Of a stretch of DNA of 64,000 bases, positions 1-11,820 are shown one piece after another (positions within the stretch are counted from its first letter, which is position 1; each line of letters begins with the position of its first letter). The position numbers and the translations under genes are program-made. The DNA lies in the NCBI GenBank assembly GCA_019096155.1, contig JAHCVI010000001.1:7998001-8062000 (forward strand), written 5' to 3'. The notes beneath the pieces were generated by a model. That model was not told where the DNA came from and searched no databases. It saw only the letters and a list, made by a program, of their open reading frames with translations. This DNA comes from Staphylotrichum longicolle (lineage: Eukaryota; Ascomycota; Sordariomycetes; Sordariales; Chaetomiaceae).

Positions 1-109
1 ACCGCCTGAACCACAGTAATTTTTTGAGCTGCTATCGCTGCTTGTTTATCGATTCGATTCCAGGTCCAGGTTGACTTTTGACTGAGAGAGGGAACCACAG
101 AGACCAACA

Positions 110-1817
110 ATGGCCGGGTCAATAACCAAACCGAAGAGTACGTCGCCATTTTCTGACATTGAATGCCGCTTTCATCCATTTGCTAATTTCTCCCCAGAGC
201 CCAAGTCCAAGCGGACGACGGTGCGGCTGCGCAACAAGATCCAGAAGAAGTCGGCCGCGAAGCAGCGCAAGGACGGAAGCTGGCCAAAAAGAACCCGCAA
301 TGGACGAGCAAGCTGAAGAAGGACCCCGGCATCCCCAACCTGTTTCCCTACAAGGAGAAGTTGCTGCACCAGATCGAGGAGGACCGCATCCGGAGGAAAG
401 AAGAGCAGCGCCGCCGCGAGCTGGCAAGGCTGCCAACACCGAGGCGGCCAAGACCGAGGACGACGAGCAGATGGACGAGGATGGCCTTGAGGAGGAATTT
501 GATGGCGAGGACATGGATGATGATGCCATGGACGAGGATGCCAGCGACGTCGACGAGTCGAACCCTCTCGCCGCCCTCATCGCGCCAAGAAGGCTGCCGC
601 CAAGTACGAGAAGGAGCTGCAGAGCGGTGACGAGATGGACGACGATGATGACGAGGACGACGACAGCGACGACGAGGCTGAGGCTGGAGTGATCGAGGTC
701 CCCGGAGGCGCCTCATCTCGCGCGCCTACGACAAGGTCTTCAAGCAGGTCGTCGAGCAGGCCGACGTGATCCTCTACGTCTCGACGCCCGCGACCCCGAA
801 GGCACGCGCTCGCGCGATGTGGAAAAGGCAGTCCTGGCGGCGGCAGGCGGTGGCAAGCGGCTCATTCTGATCCTCAACAAGGTCGACCTGATCCCGCCGC
901 CCGTCCTGCGCGGCTGGCTCACCCACCTCCGCCGCTTCTTCCCGACCCTCCCGCTCCGCGCCTCGACCCCGGCCCCCAACGCCCACACCTTCAACCACCG
1001 CGACATCACCGTGCAGAGCACCAGCTCCGCCCTCTTCCGCGCGCTCAAGTCGTTCGCCGCCTCGCGCAACCTCAAGCGCGCCATCTCCGTCGGCGTCATC
1101 GGCTACCCCAACGTGGGCAAGTCGAGCGTCATCAACGCCCTCCTCTCCCGCCTCAGCGGCAGCAGCCGCAGCGCCCGCGCCGCCTGCCCCGCTGGCGCCG
1201 AGGCCGGTGTCACCACCTCGATCCGCTCCGTCAAGATCGACAACCGCCTGACCCTGCTCGACTCCCCGGGCATCGTCTTCCCCTCCACCTCGTCCTCCTC
1301 CTCCGCCACCTTCGTCCCCAAGAACCCCACCGAGGCCCACGCCCACCTCGTCCTCCTCAACGCCGTCCCGCCCAAGCAGATCGACGACCCCATCCCCGCC
1401 GTCACCCTCCTCCTCAAGCGCCTCTCCGCCACCCCGGACCTGATGGAGCGCATGACCCATGTCTACGACCTGCCCCCGCTGCTGGGCAACCCCGAGAGCG
1501 GCGACGCGACCATGGATTTCCTGATCCAGGTCGCCCGCAAGCGCGGGCGCCTGGGCCGCGGCGGCGTGCCCAACGTCAACGCCGCCGCCATGACCGTCGT
1601 GACCGACTGGCGCGACGGCAGGATACAAGGGTGGGTCGACGCGCCCGCCGCGCCCGCCGCGTCGGAGCAAAAGGCCGCGGGCAAGATTGAGGGCGAGGAG
1701 GTCATGGCCGATCGCAAGGAGATCGTCACGGAGTGGGCAGCCGAGTTCAAGTTGGAGGGGCTGTGGGGGGATGAGCAAGGCGGAGCTGGTGGGGACGAGG
1801 TTGAGATGCAGCAATAG
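110..1817 (+). CDS. NUG1: Nucleolar GTPase Nug1 (circularly permuted GTPase, 60S biogenesis), frame broken five times
   Basis: Nug1/GNL3-type GTPases act in the nucleolus/nucleoplasm on pre-60S particles. Exon 1 is 110-137; an intron at 138-197 (GTACGT donor, TGCTAAT branch, CCCCAG acceptor) joins to KPKKPKSKRTTVRLRNKIQ, the basic N-terminus of the family. The GTPase motifs appear in permuted order: NKVDLIPP (G4), then GYPNVGKSSVINAL (G1) and DSPGIVFP (G3). An acidic stretch lies between the basic N-terminus and the GTPase domain. The frame shifts by minus one near 274, 425, 583, 700-703 and 780, each consistent with a C run one base short. Adding one base at each gives 551 codons including stop, a normal length. 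From about 783 to the stop the frame is clean. The gene is convergent with DIS3. Identity is firm; whether the shifts are sequence errors or real is inferred (error more likely, since NUG1 is essential in yeast). Confidence 0.92.
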
Positions 1818-2146
1818 AGGGCGATGGGAAGTTGAAGGAGAAGGAGGAGGAGGCAGTGATGATGATGTATATCCGAGTGACTGGCTGTCTGTTTTCTTCG
1901 ACTAAGTGGGCGTTGCGGCGTCGAAAAATGGGGGAGATATCGTACGTAGACAGGGGGGGGGGAAACATGTCAAAGCATCGTAATGCGATTTCGGGCCTTT
2001 ATTCAACTGCTTTATTTGATTGACTCTTTTACCCTATCCATCCATCCATCCATCCGCCCATCTAACTAACCCATACAATGCTCCACTAGAACTCTGCGAC
2101 ATGCCAAAGCATACATTTCACACGTTCCCCTTTAGAGACAACACAC
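1818..2146. other. Convergent intergenic region between NUG1 and DIS3
   Basis: These 329 bases hold the 3' ends of two tail-to-tail genes. I see no open frame of note. An (ATCC)5 tract lies at 2036-2055 and a short G run near 1953-1961. The two 3' UTRs probably overlap as antisense transcripts. Confidence 0.6.
2036..2055. repeat. (ATCC)5 microsatellite
   Basis: Five perfect tetranucleotide copies, read directly from the sequence, in the 3' UTR zone between NUG1 and DIS3. Confidence 0.9.
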
Positions 2147-5100
2147 TCAGTAAACACTCACCAGCTCCATCTTGACCCCCCTCTTCCCCGTCGTCTCGTC
2201 CTTCTGGTCCGTCACCCGCACCCTGACCTTCTGGAACAGCTCGACCGTGAGCTCCCTGCTCCCCGTGGTCTTGAGCGTGTACGTCTCGGCGTCGTACTCG
2301 GCCGCGGGCTCCGGCTCGGCCAGGTCCCGCAGGCGGATCAGGCCCTCGATGCCGAAGCGCGGCACGATGACGACGAAGCCGTTGCTGAAGATCTTGAGCA
2401 CGAAGCCGTCCTCCTCGGTGGCCTTGCCGCGCAGCGCCTGGCCGACGTAGTAGGCGATGCTGGCGCGGCCCGCGAGCTGCGCGTTGCGGTGGCGCACGTT
2501 GATGTTGCGGCACACGGCCTCGAGGCGGCCGCGGCTGCGCGACGACGGGTCGACCGTCTCGTAGCCGATGGCGGCGGCCAGCTGGCGGTGCGCGGCCAGG
2601 TCGGCGTACCGCCGGATCGGCGACGTGAAGTGCGTGTAGATCTCGCTGGCGAGGCCGTAGTGGCGAACTCCGGGTAGGCCTGGGTGCCCGAGCAGAAGTA
2701 CTCGGCCGCCATCATGCAGCGCGTCGCCATGATGCGCACGAGCGTGTTGAAGAAGGGCTCGTTGGGGTCGACGCACGCGTCGAGGCTGTCGGCGAGGGCG
2801 CGGGAGGACTCGACGCTGAAGTCGAGGCCGCGCTTGACGCGGAGCTGGTTGGCGAGCTCGTCGAAGTTGGTCTTTGGGGGCGCGCCGTGGCGGCGGAGGA
2901 TGGCGGTCTGCGGGAAGGCCTCGTGGATCTTGCGGGCGACGCTGACGTTGGCGAGAAGCATGAACTCCTCAACGAGGGACATGGTGTCGAGGTGCACCTT
3001 GGTCTTGACGTCGATAGGGTCCGACGTTTCGGATTCCATCTGCACCTTCACCTCGGGCGACGACAAGCTCAAAGCGCCGGCGTCCATGCGCTTCTGCTTG
3101 AGCTTCCTAGACAGGGCGAGCAAGGTGCGGATGCTCTTGGTGAGCTCGTCCTGCTGCGAGTCGTCGTCGACCCGGAGTTGTGCCTGCTCGTAGCTGAAAG
3201 CTTCGCGCGACTTGATGACCGACTTCGTGAAGCGCACGTTGACAATGTCGGCATCGGGCGAGAGTTCCCAGAGCACAGAAAAGGCATAACGCTCGACATA
3301 CGGCTTGAGCGAGCACAGATCCGTGCCCAGGAGCATCGGAAGCATGTCGATACGCTTGTCGACCAGGTACACGGTCGTGCCGCGAATGCTGGCCTCGGTA
3401 TCCATGGCGTTGTTGGGCTTGACGAAGTGGGAGACGTCGGCGATGTGCACGCCGACCTCGATGTTGCCGTTCGGAAGCGGCCGGGAATGGAGAGCATCGT
3501 CGATGTCTTGGCAGCCGATAGGGTCGATACTGCAGATGAGGAGGCCCCGAAGGTCCTCTCTGTCCCTCCACCCCGGGTCGTCCATGCTCTGCGGCACTTT
3601 CCAGTCGTGGCCTTCCTTGGGTAGGCAGTCGAGGACTGTCTTGGGGAACGGTCGGTACTGGACGTCGTACTCTAGGAGCAGGGCTTCTGTTTCGGCCGCC
3701 TTGGTTTCCAGCTCACCCAGGGACCGCACAAAGTGGCCCATGGGTTGCCGGGAGCTGCGATCCCAGGCATCGATGGTGACGAGGATCCGCTTTCCAATGA
3801 GCTCCGCAACCTGCCGCGTGCGTAGACGAATCTTGGGGATCTTCTTGTCCATGGGGATGACGAAAACGGTATCCTGCTTGCGGCCTTGTTGTGATGACTG
3901 GCTGATAGACGACTGATCGATATGACCAACATATTGCCGCCAGTTCCGCTTGACCACGCCGACCACTCTTGCGGTGGGTTGAGCGTGGCCTTCGGTCGTC
4001 TTGCTGTGAGTCCGCTTCACCTCCTCCTGCAGCGCTTTGCGTTCCTTTTGCGAGACCAGGTCGCCTGCGTCCTCGGCGTCCGGGTTCTCGTTCTTGGTGA
4101 TGGCGTCTTCCTCAATCACTTGGGTGGATGGCTCCTTCCACTGGTCTTTAGGGAGCACCTCCACAACAACCAAGTCGCCATCGACGGCACGATTGATGTT
4201 CTCCCTCCCAAGGATCAGCAACGGCTTGGGAAACGCGGGTACCCTGATGGATCCTTCAAGATAGTTGTAAGGCGACACATTGAAGATACCCTGGTGCAAC
4301 AGGCCATTCTTCACGCCCGTCATCATCTTGGACATGCTGAAGTACTCCGGGTAGAGGGGCGCGCCAACGCGTTTCTCCTTGATCCCGTCCTGGTCCTCGG
4401 CCTCCGGGATCATGTCCAGGAGGGCCTCGCCATCCTTGAGTTGCTTGACGTACTCGGTCAGAGAGCACGCGGGGATGCCTTCCTGCTTCGCTTTGCGCAG
4501 GTTATCCCGATCGTTACTCAGCATAACCACGGCAGGAACCTTCTTGGCGCCGGTCCGGGTCAGGTGCTGGCCGTACCAGGCGACGGCCTTGCGGACGGCG
4601 CGGTCGTTGCGGTCGTTGACGGATTCCCCTTCCTGACGGGCGACGTGGGTCTCGAGGCGGAACTCGTTGAAGAAGACGTAGAAGCGCTTGTCCTCGCTCT
4701 TGGTCAGGCTGATGAGGCGGTTGTAGAGCGGCAGCGAGCGGTTGCGCAGCTCCTCAAGGACGATCTGCAGCACGACGACGTCGTAGAATGCCGCGCTCTG
4801 CTCAAAGAGGTCCATGGCGGTCAGGAAGGCGTTGGTGTCCGGCACCAGATAGTGGCCCTGGGGGAAGACACTGGTCCCCGCGGGGGCCTCTGAGAGGACA
4901 AACGGGGAAGCTAGAAAGCAGGTCAGCATGCCCATCCGGGGGGAGTAAAGTCGTGGAAGACAGGGAGTATGCTCACGGCGGCCGGCGGCATCTCGGGGCG
5001 CGGTCTTGAGGCAGCTCTGGCACAGTCTCGACGAGCAGGGAATGTCTTGGCGGAGGTAGACCTCGCGAACAATCTTTTGCACCTTTCCGCTCTTTGTCGA

Positions 5101-5172
5101 CCTCACATACACCTTGCTTGAAATGTTGGCCGCAAACGGGTCCGAGTCAAGCGACCTCTTGAGACTCGCCAT
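2147..5172 (-). CDS. DIS3: Exosome catalytic subunit Dis3/Rrp44 (PIN + RNB ribonuclease), one frameshift
   Basis: Processive 3'-5' exoribonuclease and endonuclease of the RNA exosome. Exon 1 is 5172-4977. A 66-bp intron (4976-4911, GTGAGC donor, CTGAC branch, CTAG acceptor) follows; exon 2 runs 4910-2147. In order: an N-terminal CR3-type Cys cluster (CSSRLCQSC), the PIN nuclease start (VPDTNAFL near residue 86) and a second PIN motif (LSNDRDN), cold-shock-like domains, the RNB core with DPIGCQDIDDALH (about residue 535) and IADVSHFV, and a C-terminal S1-like domain. One base is missing near 2665: the protein reads AYPEF and must change frame to continue as RHYGLASEIYTHF. With that base the product is 986 aa, normal for Dis3. 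The intron is a multiple of three and has no in-frame stop, so retention would add 22 residues before the PIN domain. Ends tail to tail with NUG1. Confidence 0.95.
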
Positions 5173-5393
5173 CTTTGTCGTCGTGGCGTGTCGTGGCGTG
5201 TCGCTGTGAGTTGGGAAAGTGAGATGAATTTGTAATGGATTTGGCTGCTTTCACGATAATTCCCTAGATCCCTGTGCTTTTTTCGATGGTCGTTGCGAGC
5301 CTGAGCCTGGCCTTGCAGGCACTGCTGGATTCCTCTGGCGAATCACTGCTTGCAGCCTTGCACAGCAGCACAAAGCTCGCCCAAGACCAGCAC

Positions 5394-5413
5394 TATCTTA
5401 TCTTATCGATAAG
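5394..5413. promoter_or_regulatory. Clustered GATA-factor-type sites with a 12-bp palindrome
   Basis: Three successive TATC copies on the plus strand end in CTTATCGATAAG, a perfect 12-bp palindrome at 5402-5413, about 230 bp upstream of the DIS3 start. HGATAR is the known core of fungal GATA regulators. Function here is inferred. Confidence 0.4.
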
Positions 5414-6300
5414 CATCCACCCCGCCATCACCCACTGAAGCACCAGGGATGGAGGGGTGCTTGAGCGGGAACAAGCTTCTGAAGGGTCACCTCCAACACA
5501 GCGAGCAGACAACGGTGTGCCACACTTTTCGGATGCTGAATTTCTGAGTCTGGGTTACCCTAAACGGCACACTGCACGCTTGTTTATGTTTACATTGAGA
5601 TACCTGATGTGGAGTTTACTGTTTCTTACTGCACAGTAGTAACCTGCCCATTCTTTATGGTCAAATGGCCCACCAAGAACCATCTTGTAACTGTGTGAGG
5701 GGCGCCGACTTCCGAGAGCAGGCTCATCTTGAAGAGACCTCGGCTCATGTGTCTTCTGGTTTCATCATTTACAAAAGAATCAGACTCGGCTAGCCGAAAC
5801 GTTGCTCTCCTGGCCACGAGGTGATCCATCAACCCCGCGACGCAATGATACAGTTCCATTCCCACCCTGCGGCCGGCTTGGTCATCAAGGGTTCAAAGTC
5901 TAAATCAACCCTCGCCATCGAGACCCCGTCGGCGTCGTCGAAAGGGCCCCAAGGAAACCCCCCACCCCCGAAACCAATGTGTAAGCAGTGTGTCACTTTC
6001 CTCTCAAGTCTTCAACCCAGACAAGTGGCCGCCCCCGGCCTGGTATCTTAATGCACATGCTGCATCATATGATCTGCGTCGCGATTCAACCGGTTTATTT
6101 TGCCAGATTGCCATCCCATGCTCGCTTCTGCAGTCGGATCTTGGGTCGAGGTGGGCCGTGTGGGCAGCGGCGGGCGGCGTGGAAGCCGGGCTGTTTTCTT
6201 GTCGGGTTTCTGTTGCAGCCGTCACTGTCACTCAAACTCACTGCGTGCGTGTGCTTAATCTGTGGAACCCCAAAAATAGCAGGCTCGGTTGTGGCTAAGA

Positions 6301-6350
6301 TGGATAGGGATGGGGATAGGATGGGGATGGGGATGGGGATGGGGATGGGC
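6301..6350 (+). repeat. G-rich GGGGAT minisatellite, possible G-quadruplex
   Basis: At least four consecutive GGGGAT-type units follow two imperfect ones. Four or more GGGG runs spaced by two bases satisfy the usual quadruplex pattern on the plus strand. Confidence 0.8.
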
Positions 6351-9300
6351 TAAACGGTAAGATGGTGAGAAGTGACCGTTCATCAACCATATCATCAAAA
6401 TACAAAACGCTGCTGTCAGAGTCAGATTTATGTGAGTGTAACCTCACAACTATGACTCTTCTCTGACTCTCCCCTCTTTCAGGCTGTCGGGCCAAGAAAC
6501 AAGCCCCAGATTCGCCAGGTAGAGCCGGGAAGCACCGGAGTCGGGGGATGTCCTCCCCCAACTGCGCCGTGTTCCTGATTATCTCCAAAAGCCTCGACAT
6601 CAAGCCCAGCAAATCGCGAGAGACAGATGGCACAAGCGAGTCATGCACAGGCAGGGCACGGCATGCGAGGGTCCCCCGCCGAGTCCTGGCTTCGACGGAA
6701 CCTCGTGCGACGTCAACATGCACGCCCGCCGACCAAGTAACTACACGCCATGGGAGGAGAGGGGACGCCCGCTTTCCCGTCTAGTCTTGATGCCTCAGAC
6801 GTGAGACGCATGCTTGCAGGGCCCCGAGCTGCATATCGGCAGGTTTCTGAGCGTGCGCATCGGCCTGCATGGCACGGTGTGAACCGACCGACAGATGATT
6901 TAGCAGTCGGCTTATTAGGGCCCGCAAATGAGATGAACACGAACAGACGATGGATCAGTCAGCTTCCTCCTTTTGGCATCTCGGTCGGCCTGTCTCGAGG
7001 GCATTTCTTCCTGCAACTGTTTGTGTCGCACGCGTCAAGCGAGTGCCGTTTGCTGTGGCACAGGAAGCGCGCTGTTGGTCGCACAGCCTGGGTCCATGCT
7101 CTCTCCCACACTCTCTGCCAACCTACTTGGTACATAACATGTCGATATCGAAAATTGCCGAGAAAGAGTGACCCGGGTTGGGTGGAGGCCGTCTCGCGTG
7201 CGTGATGGGTAATGCATCTTGTTAGCGCCCGCCTGATCCCCAGTCCCACTGTCGTTTCCTGGAATGAGAAAGCCTTGGTTCTGGGCTCGAGCAGGGTTGA
7301 AGGTTAGTGTTGGGTTGGGGTGGTATTGCAACGGGAGCAGGCGGGTGTGGGAGCGCGGATCCATGGACCTGGCTGGGTTGCACAGTGCGGCCTCCATGAC
7401 GGCGGGTTTCGCTAGGCAAGAAACAGCCCGGCAGACGAGCAACGAAATGGCTGCCCTCGAGTGGTGTCAACCAGCGGATGACTTACATGAGCCTGCAAGT
7501 GCAGACAGGCCGCACAACCGCACATAACCACACAACCGCACAACTAACTCGAGGTGGTGTGAGCTGGGGACAGTCGATCCACAGCCCTGACCTCCACCTC
7601 GACCTGCTGCAGGAGCGGGAACGGGGCCGCCGCCAGAATGACAAGCTGCAGAGCCAGGAGGGAGGGGAGAACCAGACGCAGCTTTAGCGACCGCTCAGGC
7701 AGATCGTGGAGCAGATGGAACCACACGCCATCGACGACTGCGCTGCCGATTGCCCACCCCTCTGGAGAAACAAGTTGCAGGGCATGCAGCAGCGGGCCAA
7801 CGGGCCAGGTGGGAAGCGGCTTGGTGTGCGCCTGCAGGTGGTGAGGGCGTGTGCGTGTGCGGGTGCGTGCTTGCATGGTGTTTGACGGCGCCAACTTTCC
7901 CGAATCCAGTCAATGCCTCGGTGCCCTCGGTGGAACAGTTCTGTCAACTGCCCTTTGCAACCACCGCGAGTCACCAACTGTTCATGTTGGATCAGCAGCA
8001 AGAGCAAGCAACAGGCTGCCTGGAAGCGGAGAAGCTGTCGGATCGGTCTTCACGGCCGTCCTGTATGAGACTGTGACCGTCCAGACCCCGCAAGTCAACG
8101 GAGGGGCCGGGGGAAAAAGAAAAGGCGTGGACGGATTGAAGGTGGAGGGGTGGGAGAATGATGGACTTCATGATTTGCATGAAGTGGTCCGTGTCTCACT
8201 GCAGCTGCACCAGGCTGGCCAACCGGGCGCTGCGATGACGGGCGCCAGGCCCAATCATGGCTCCTCGCTTGCCCCCCCTCACACCCCCCGGTCTCGTCTT
8301 GTCTTGCGCCCCACCTCCACTACCACCCCTCCACATCGTGGGCCAAGCTCCGGAGAGCATCCCTCGTCGGCTGCACGTCCTTGAGCACACCCTCTTTTCC
8401 TGCCTGTCCTTGCTCTCCCCAGATCTTGGAGCTTGGAGCAGATTGACACGCGCCAGGGCCTCACATTTGCGATTTCGTGGAACCCACGCGTCACATGGCG
8501 CCCATGTTTCGTTTCGTCAACTCTTGGGGCCAGTTCCCGGGGCCCAAGAGCCATCGGAAGAGTCCTTGAAAAGCGAACCCGAATGCGGGGCTGACCTGGA
8601 CGGTCCGACTTGGAGAATGACGGGAACTTGGGGGACCCGCGCCAAGGTGGTGTCTGCTGTCTCGCTGAGGTCTGATTCGCTTCGCCTCATTTCGCGAGAC
8701 CCGTGGCTGGTCTTTGTCGCGTTGCCTTGCGCGTCTCGATGGGGAAAATCTTAACGGTATCGCGCCGTCAGCCGAAAGCCGTGTCCTCTCCATGTTCCGC
8801 CGTTCCCGCTCTCGGCCAAGCTGTCCTGAGGCTCCGAGAGTGGCACCTTAGTGTCGAGTCCCCCCGGCCTTTGCAGACGAGCAGAGACGACGGACTGAGG
8901 TCAAAGTTGTGTCGTGTCAAGCGCGGTCGCCTATGTGTCCTGGCCTGTTCTGTTGCCCTCGGGATATCCGGGTCATCCTCGCCATCCTTGTCATCGTCTC
9001 CCACCGCGTCTTCCCGCTGAATCTGAGGGGCCCCAACGACTGACGGCACCTTGAACAGTTTCAGCTGCGGCGTCATCCTCGCTCCCGATCGCCGAGTGAC
9101 TGGCCAATCAGACGAGCCCGGGGCTAGACAATATTGGCAGCTGATGAACCGTCAAGCAGCGGCCTGCCTGGGCAGGTTCATGGCAGCTCAGGACAGGGAA
9201 TGGAGCGGGGGACTTTTGACTGTGGGCGGGAATCGGCTCTGTATGCAAGTCTCCATATCCAGATCCGTGCGACCACAATTTCATATCGTTCCCGTCTTTA

Positions 9301-11820
9301 GGCGCGATAAGGCGGACGGTCGACGGAGCGTTTGTGAGAGAGGCATAACGGTTGCCGGATTCGTGGGGAAGAGTGAGACATGCAGAGCGTAGCTCTATGG
9401 ATCGTTGGATCGTGACTCTTCATGTGATCCCATGTCGAGAAGGAACAGGGAACCTGGCCGTGTCTTTTTCGACCTGTCGAGTTCGGCTGCATGCTGACCT
9501 CATCTCCAACACCATGCGGTGCAACCAAGCCCGCGAGGAGGCCGTCAGCCGACTTCCTCGGTCGCCGCCTGCACTCGGACTGCTGCAACTGTGTTTCTGG
9601 CGTGGTCTTTGCGAGGATTATGATGGCCATGAGTCTTTTCTGACCCATAGCTAAAGACTTTCCAGCAGTCGGTAAGTAAGGTAAGGTTGGCCGATTTTGT
9701 GTTGTCCATCCACCGTTGTTTATTACTGTACCATTTCATTGAATCCCGAGGAGGTGGCAGAAGAATGTCTGTGGTCCGACACGGCGGGGTCTTGCTATCG
9801 GAAAATTCCCTGCCAGGACCAAGGGTTCGGCACCAAGCACTCTGATTGGGCGGTGGCCCAGGCGCCCATGAGCGCCCATGTCTCTGATAAGTGCTCCAAC
9901 TGCCACCTAGAATGGCTGGAATGGAACTTGCCATTACGTTGCCAGCGATGACGGGCTGTCTCGGGCGACATATCTTGTTAGGGACAGGCAGCGCTTGAAA
10001 ATTTAGCACGCTTCCTCGTCCGACCGGCCCGCCAGACCGGGAGGCTGATGTGATTGACGAAAAAAAATGGCCTGAATGTCAACGGTGCGGAACAGAGACT
10101 CCCATCTCGGGTCAGCCTTGCATATTCTACATCGTGTGTAGCTGCAGACGGATGACAACGCCCGCCGGAAGAATCTCTCTCTCTGTGCGGCTGCCTGCAC
10201 AGCCACTGCGGGGTTTGGGAGGTGTTCTTCGGATTGATCCGATGTTGCTCGTCATCGGGAGCTTGGGAGGGATGGCCATCGCCCAAGCAGCCGGGAGACC
10301 GCAGTTACTTTATGAGATGACACCCTTCTTGTTGGACTGCCGCCCGCGGGACCTCGCACCTGACACTTCAGGTGATCAACACCGCTTGCGCGGTCATTGC
10401 GGGCGGAGCCGTGTACCTCTTGCGTCTTTTGAACTGACTCGGACGATCGCCGTCACTTGTCTGGCGGACCTGCATCGACCCTGCCTTGGGCCTTGGCTTA
10501 TCATCAAATTACCTTAGTGAATGCGTCGCTGCTCTCCCAGAGCTGTCTGGCTGTCACTGAAACACACAGCTTTCGTATTGCAATCGCCTTTGGTACGCAT
10601 GAGCACGTTGGCACTCATGAGCCTCCTTCGCCTGCGGCTGGGGTTCCAAACCAAGAGAAGTATTCCGAACCCACCCAGACCTGGCCCGTCTCCAAAACGG
10701 CAGACCCAAGGAGCCGTTCCGCCCCCTCCACCTCTTTGAGGTGCACAGCACCTGGAAAGGTCCGCAGAGAGGCTCCACACGACGGTCCGAGGCAGCAGCA
10801 CGCTAAGTTAGCAGCACGCGCCAGATCTTGGATCCTGATACCAAGTCCTCTTGTTGAAAATGCGAAGCAGCCCAGCATCACGACAGGACGCAGGGCAGCA
10901 TCCATCAGCATCACGACGGCCTCCCGCTTGAACACGGCGGCTCGCTCAACGACACGACAAAACTCCAAACTCCACCCTCGCAAGCTGCGCCCAAATCAAC
11001 CCGGCCGTTTCTTCTCCTGTTCTCCTCTCTCAAGTCATCTCGTCGAACTCGGGCTTGTTTCCCTTGAGGCTGGACATATTACTGCGGTAGGGTCTCCAGC
11101 CCAAGGTAGCGTTTTCCTGTCCGAATTGGTGCTGCCGCAGCTCGTGTTACACTGCTGTGAATGATAGCGACGCGGCGGCCGTCGGCTGATGCACATCATT
11201 TGCCCCGCTCTGCCCTGCCGCAACTGGACAGGCGCGAGGCTATTGCCTGAAGAGGACTAGACCGGTCCCCGCGCATTGCGTCTGCAAGTTCCTCTTTCGC
11301 AAGAACCTGCGAGCGACGGAACCCTGGACGTCTGTCTCTGCGCACGCCGGCCGTGGCTGTCCTGGAGCCCGACGCGCAACTGAGCTCTCCAGCTTGGGGG
11401 GATTCCAGCAGGGAAATCGATGAGTAAAAGGAGGCGAGCAAATCAAAAGGAGGAAAAACCACGCACCCTGCCCCCTCGGTCCGCATCGATTGCCTCTTTT
11501 TATAACTTTTTTGTTTTTTTACCTCGTTCATTTGACACGACGAACCCCGTTTTCTGGAGCAGCAGAAGGGCCCGGCCGTGGATTTGATTTGCGCCAACCA
11601 CATGCACGCCCGTTCCTTGTCCGAGCCTGCTGCTGCACCGCTGCCGCTGGAACTGGAACCCAGCACCGCGCCCGTGCATTCCACAGATCCCACAGTGGAT
11701 GCTTGGTGAGAGCCTTGACGATTGCTTTTGGTCGTGTCGCCCCTCCTCCAGGCCCAGCCCAACTATATCAAGACACGTCGTTTCGCAGACCCATCGACGT
11801 GGTCGACGTCGACGGCACTC

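Larger units (their letters stand above)
5173..11820. other. Gene-poor stretch upstream of DIS3 and RSC7 (6.6 kb)
   Basis: No frame here carries a recognisable domain or good codon structure. The longest open frames (about 120-235 codons) overlap on several strands and look like chance. It contains the DIS3 promoter at the left (with a GATA-type palindrome at 5402-5413), a G-rich minisatellite at 6301-6350, and the RSC7 upstream region at the right, with pyrimidine/T-rich runs near 11490-11530. Base composition is not AT-rich, which argues against heavily RIP-mutated transposon remains. Long untranslated leaders or noncoding RNA are possible but not shown. Confidence 0.6.

Noticed and set aside
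7544..7894. Minus-strand open frame with a hydrophobic stretch
   Set aside because: The hydrophobic run is the reverse of a Gln/Glu-rich plus-strand frame; neither has support.
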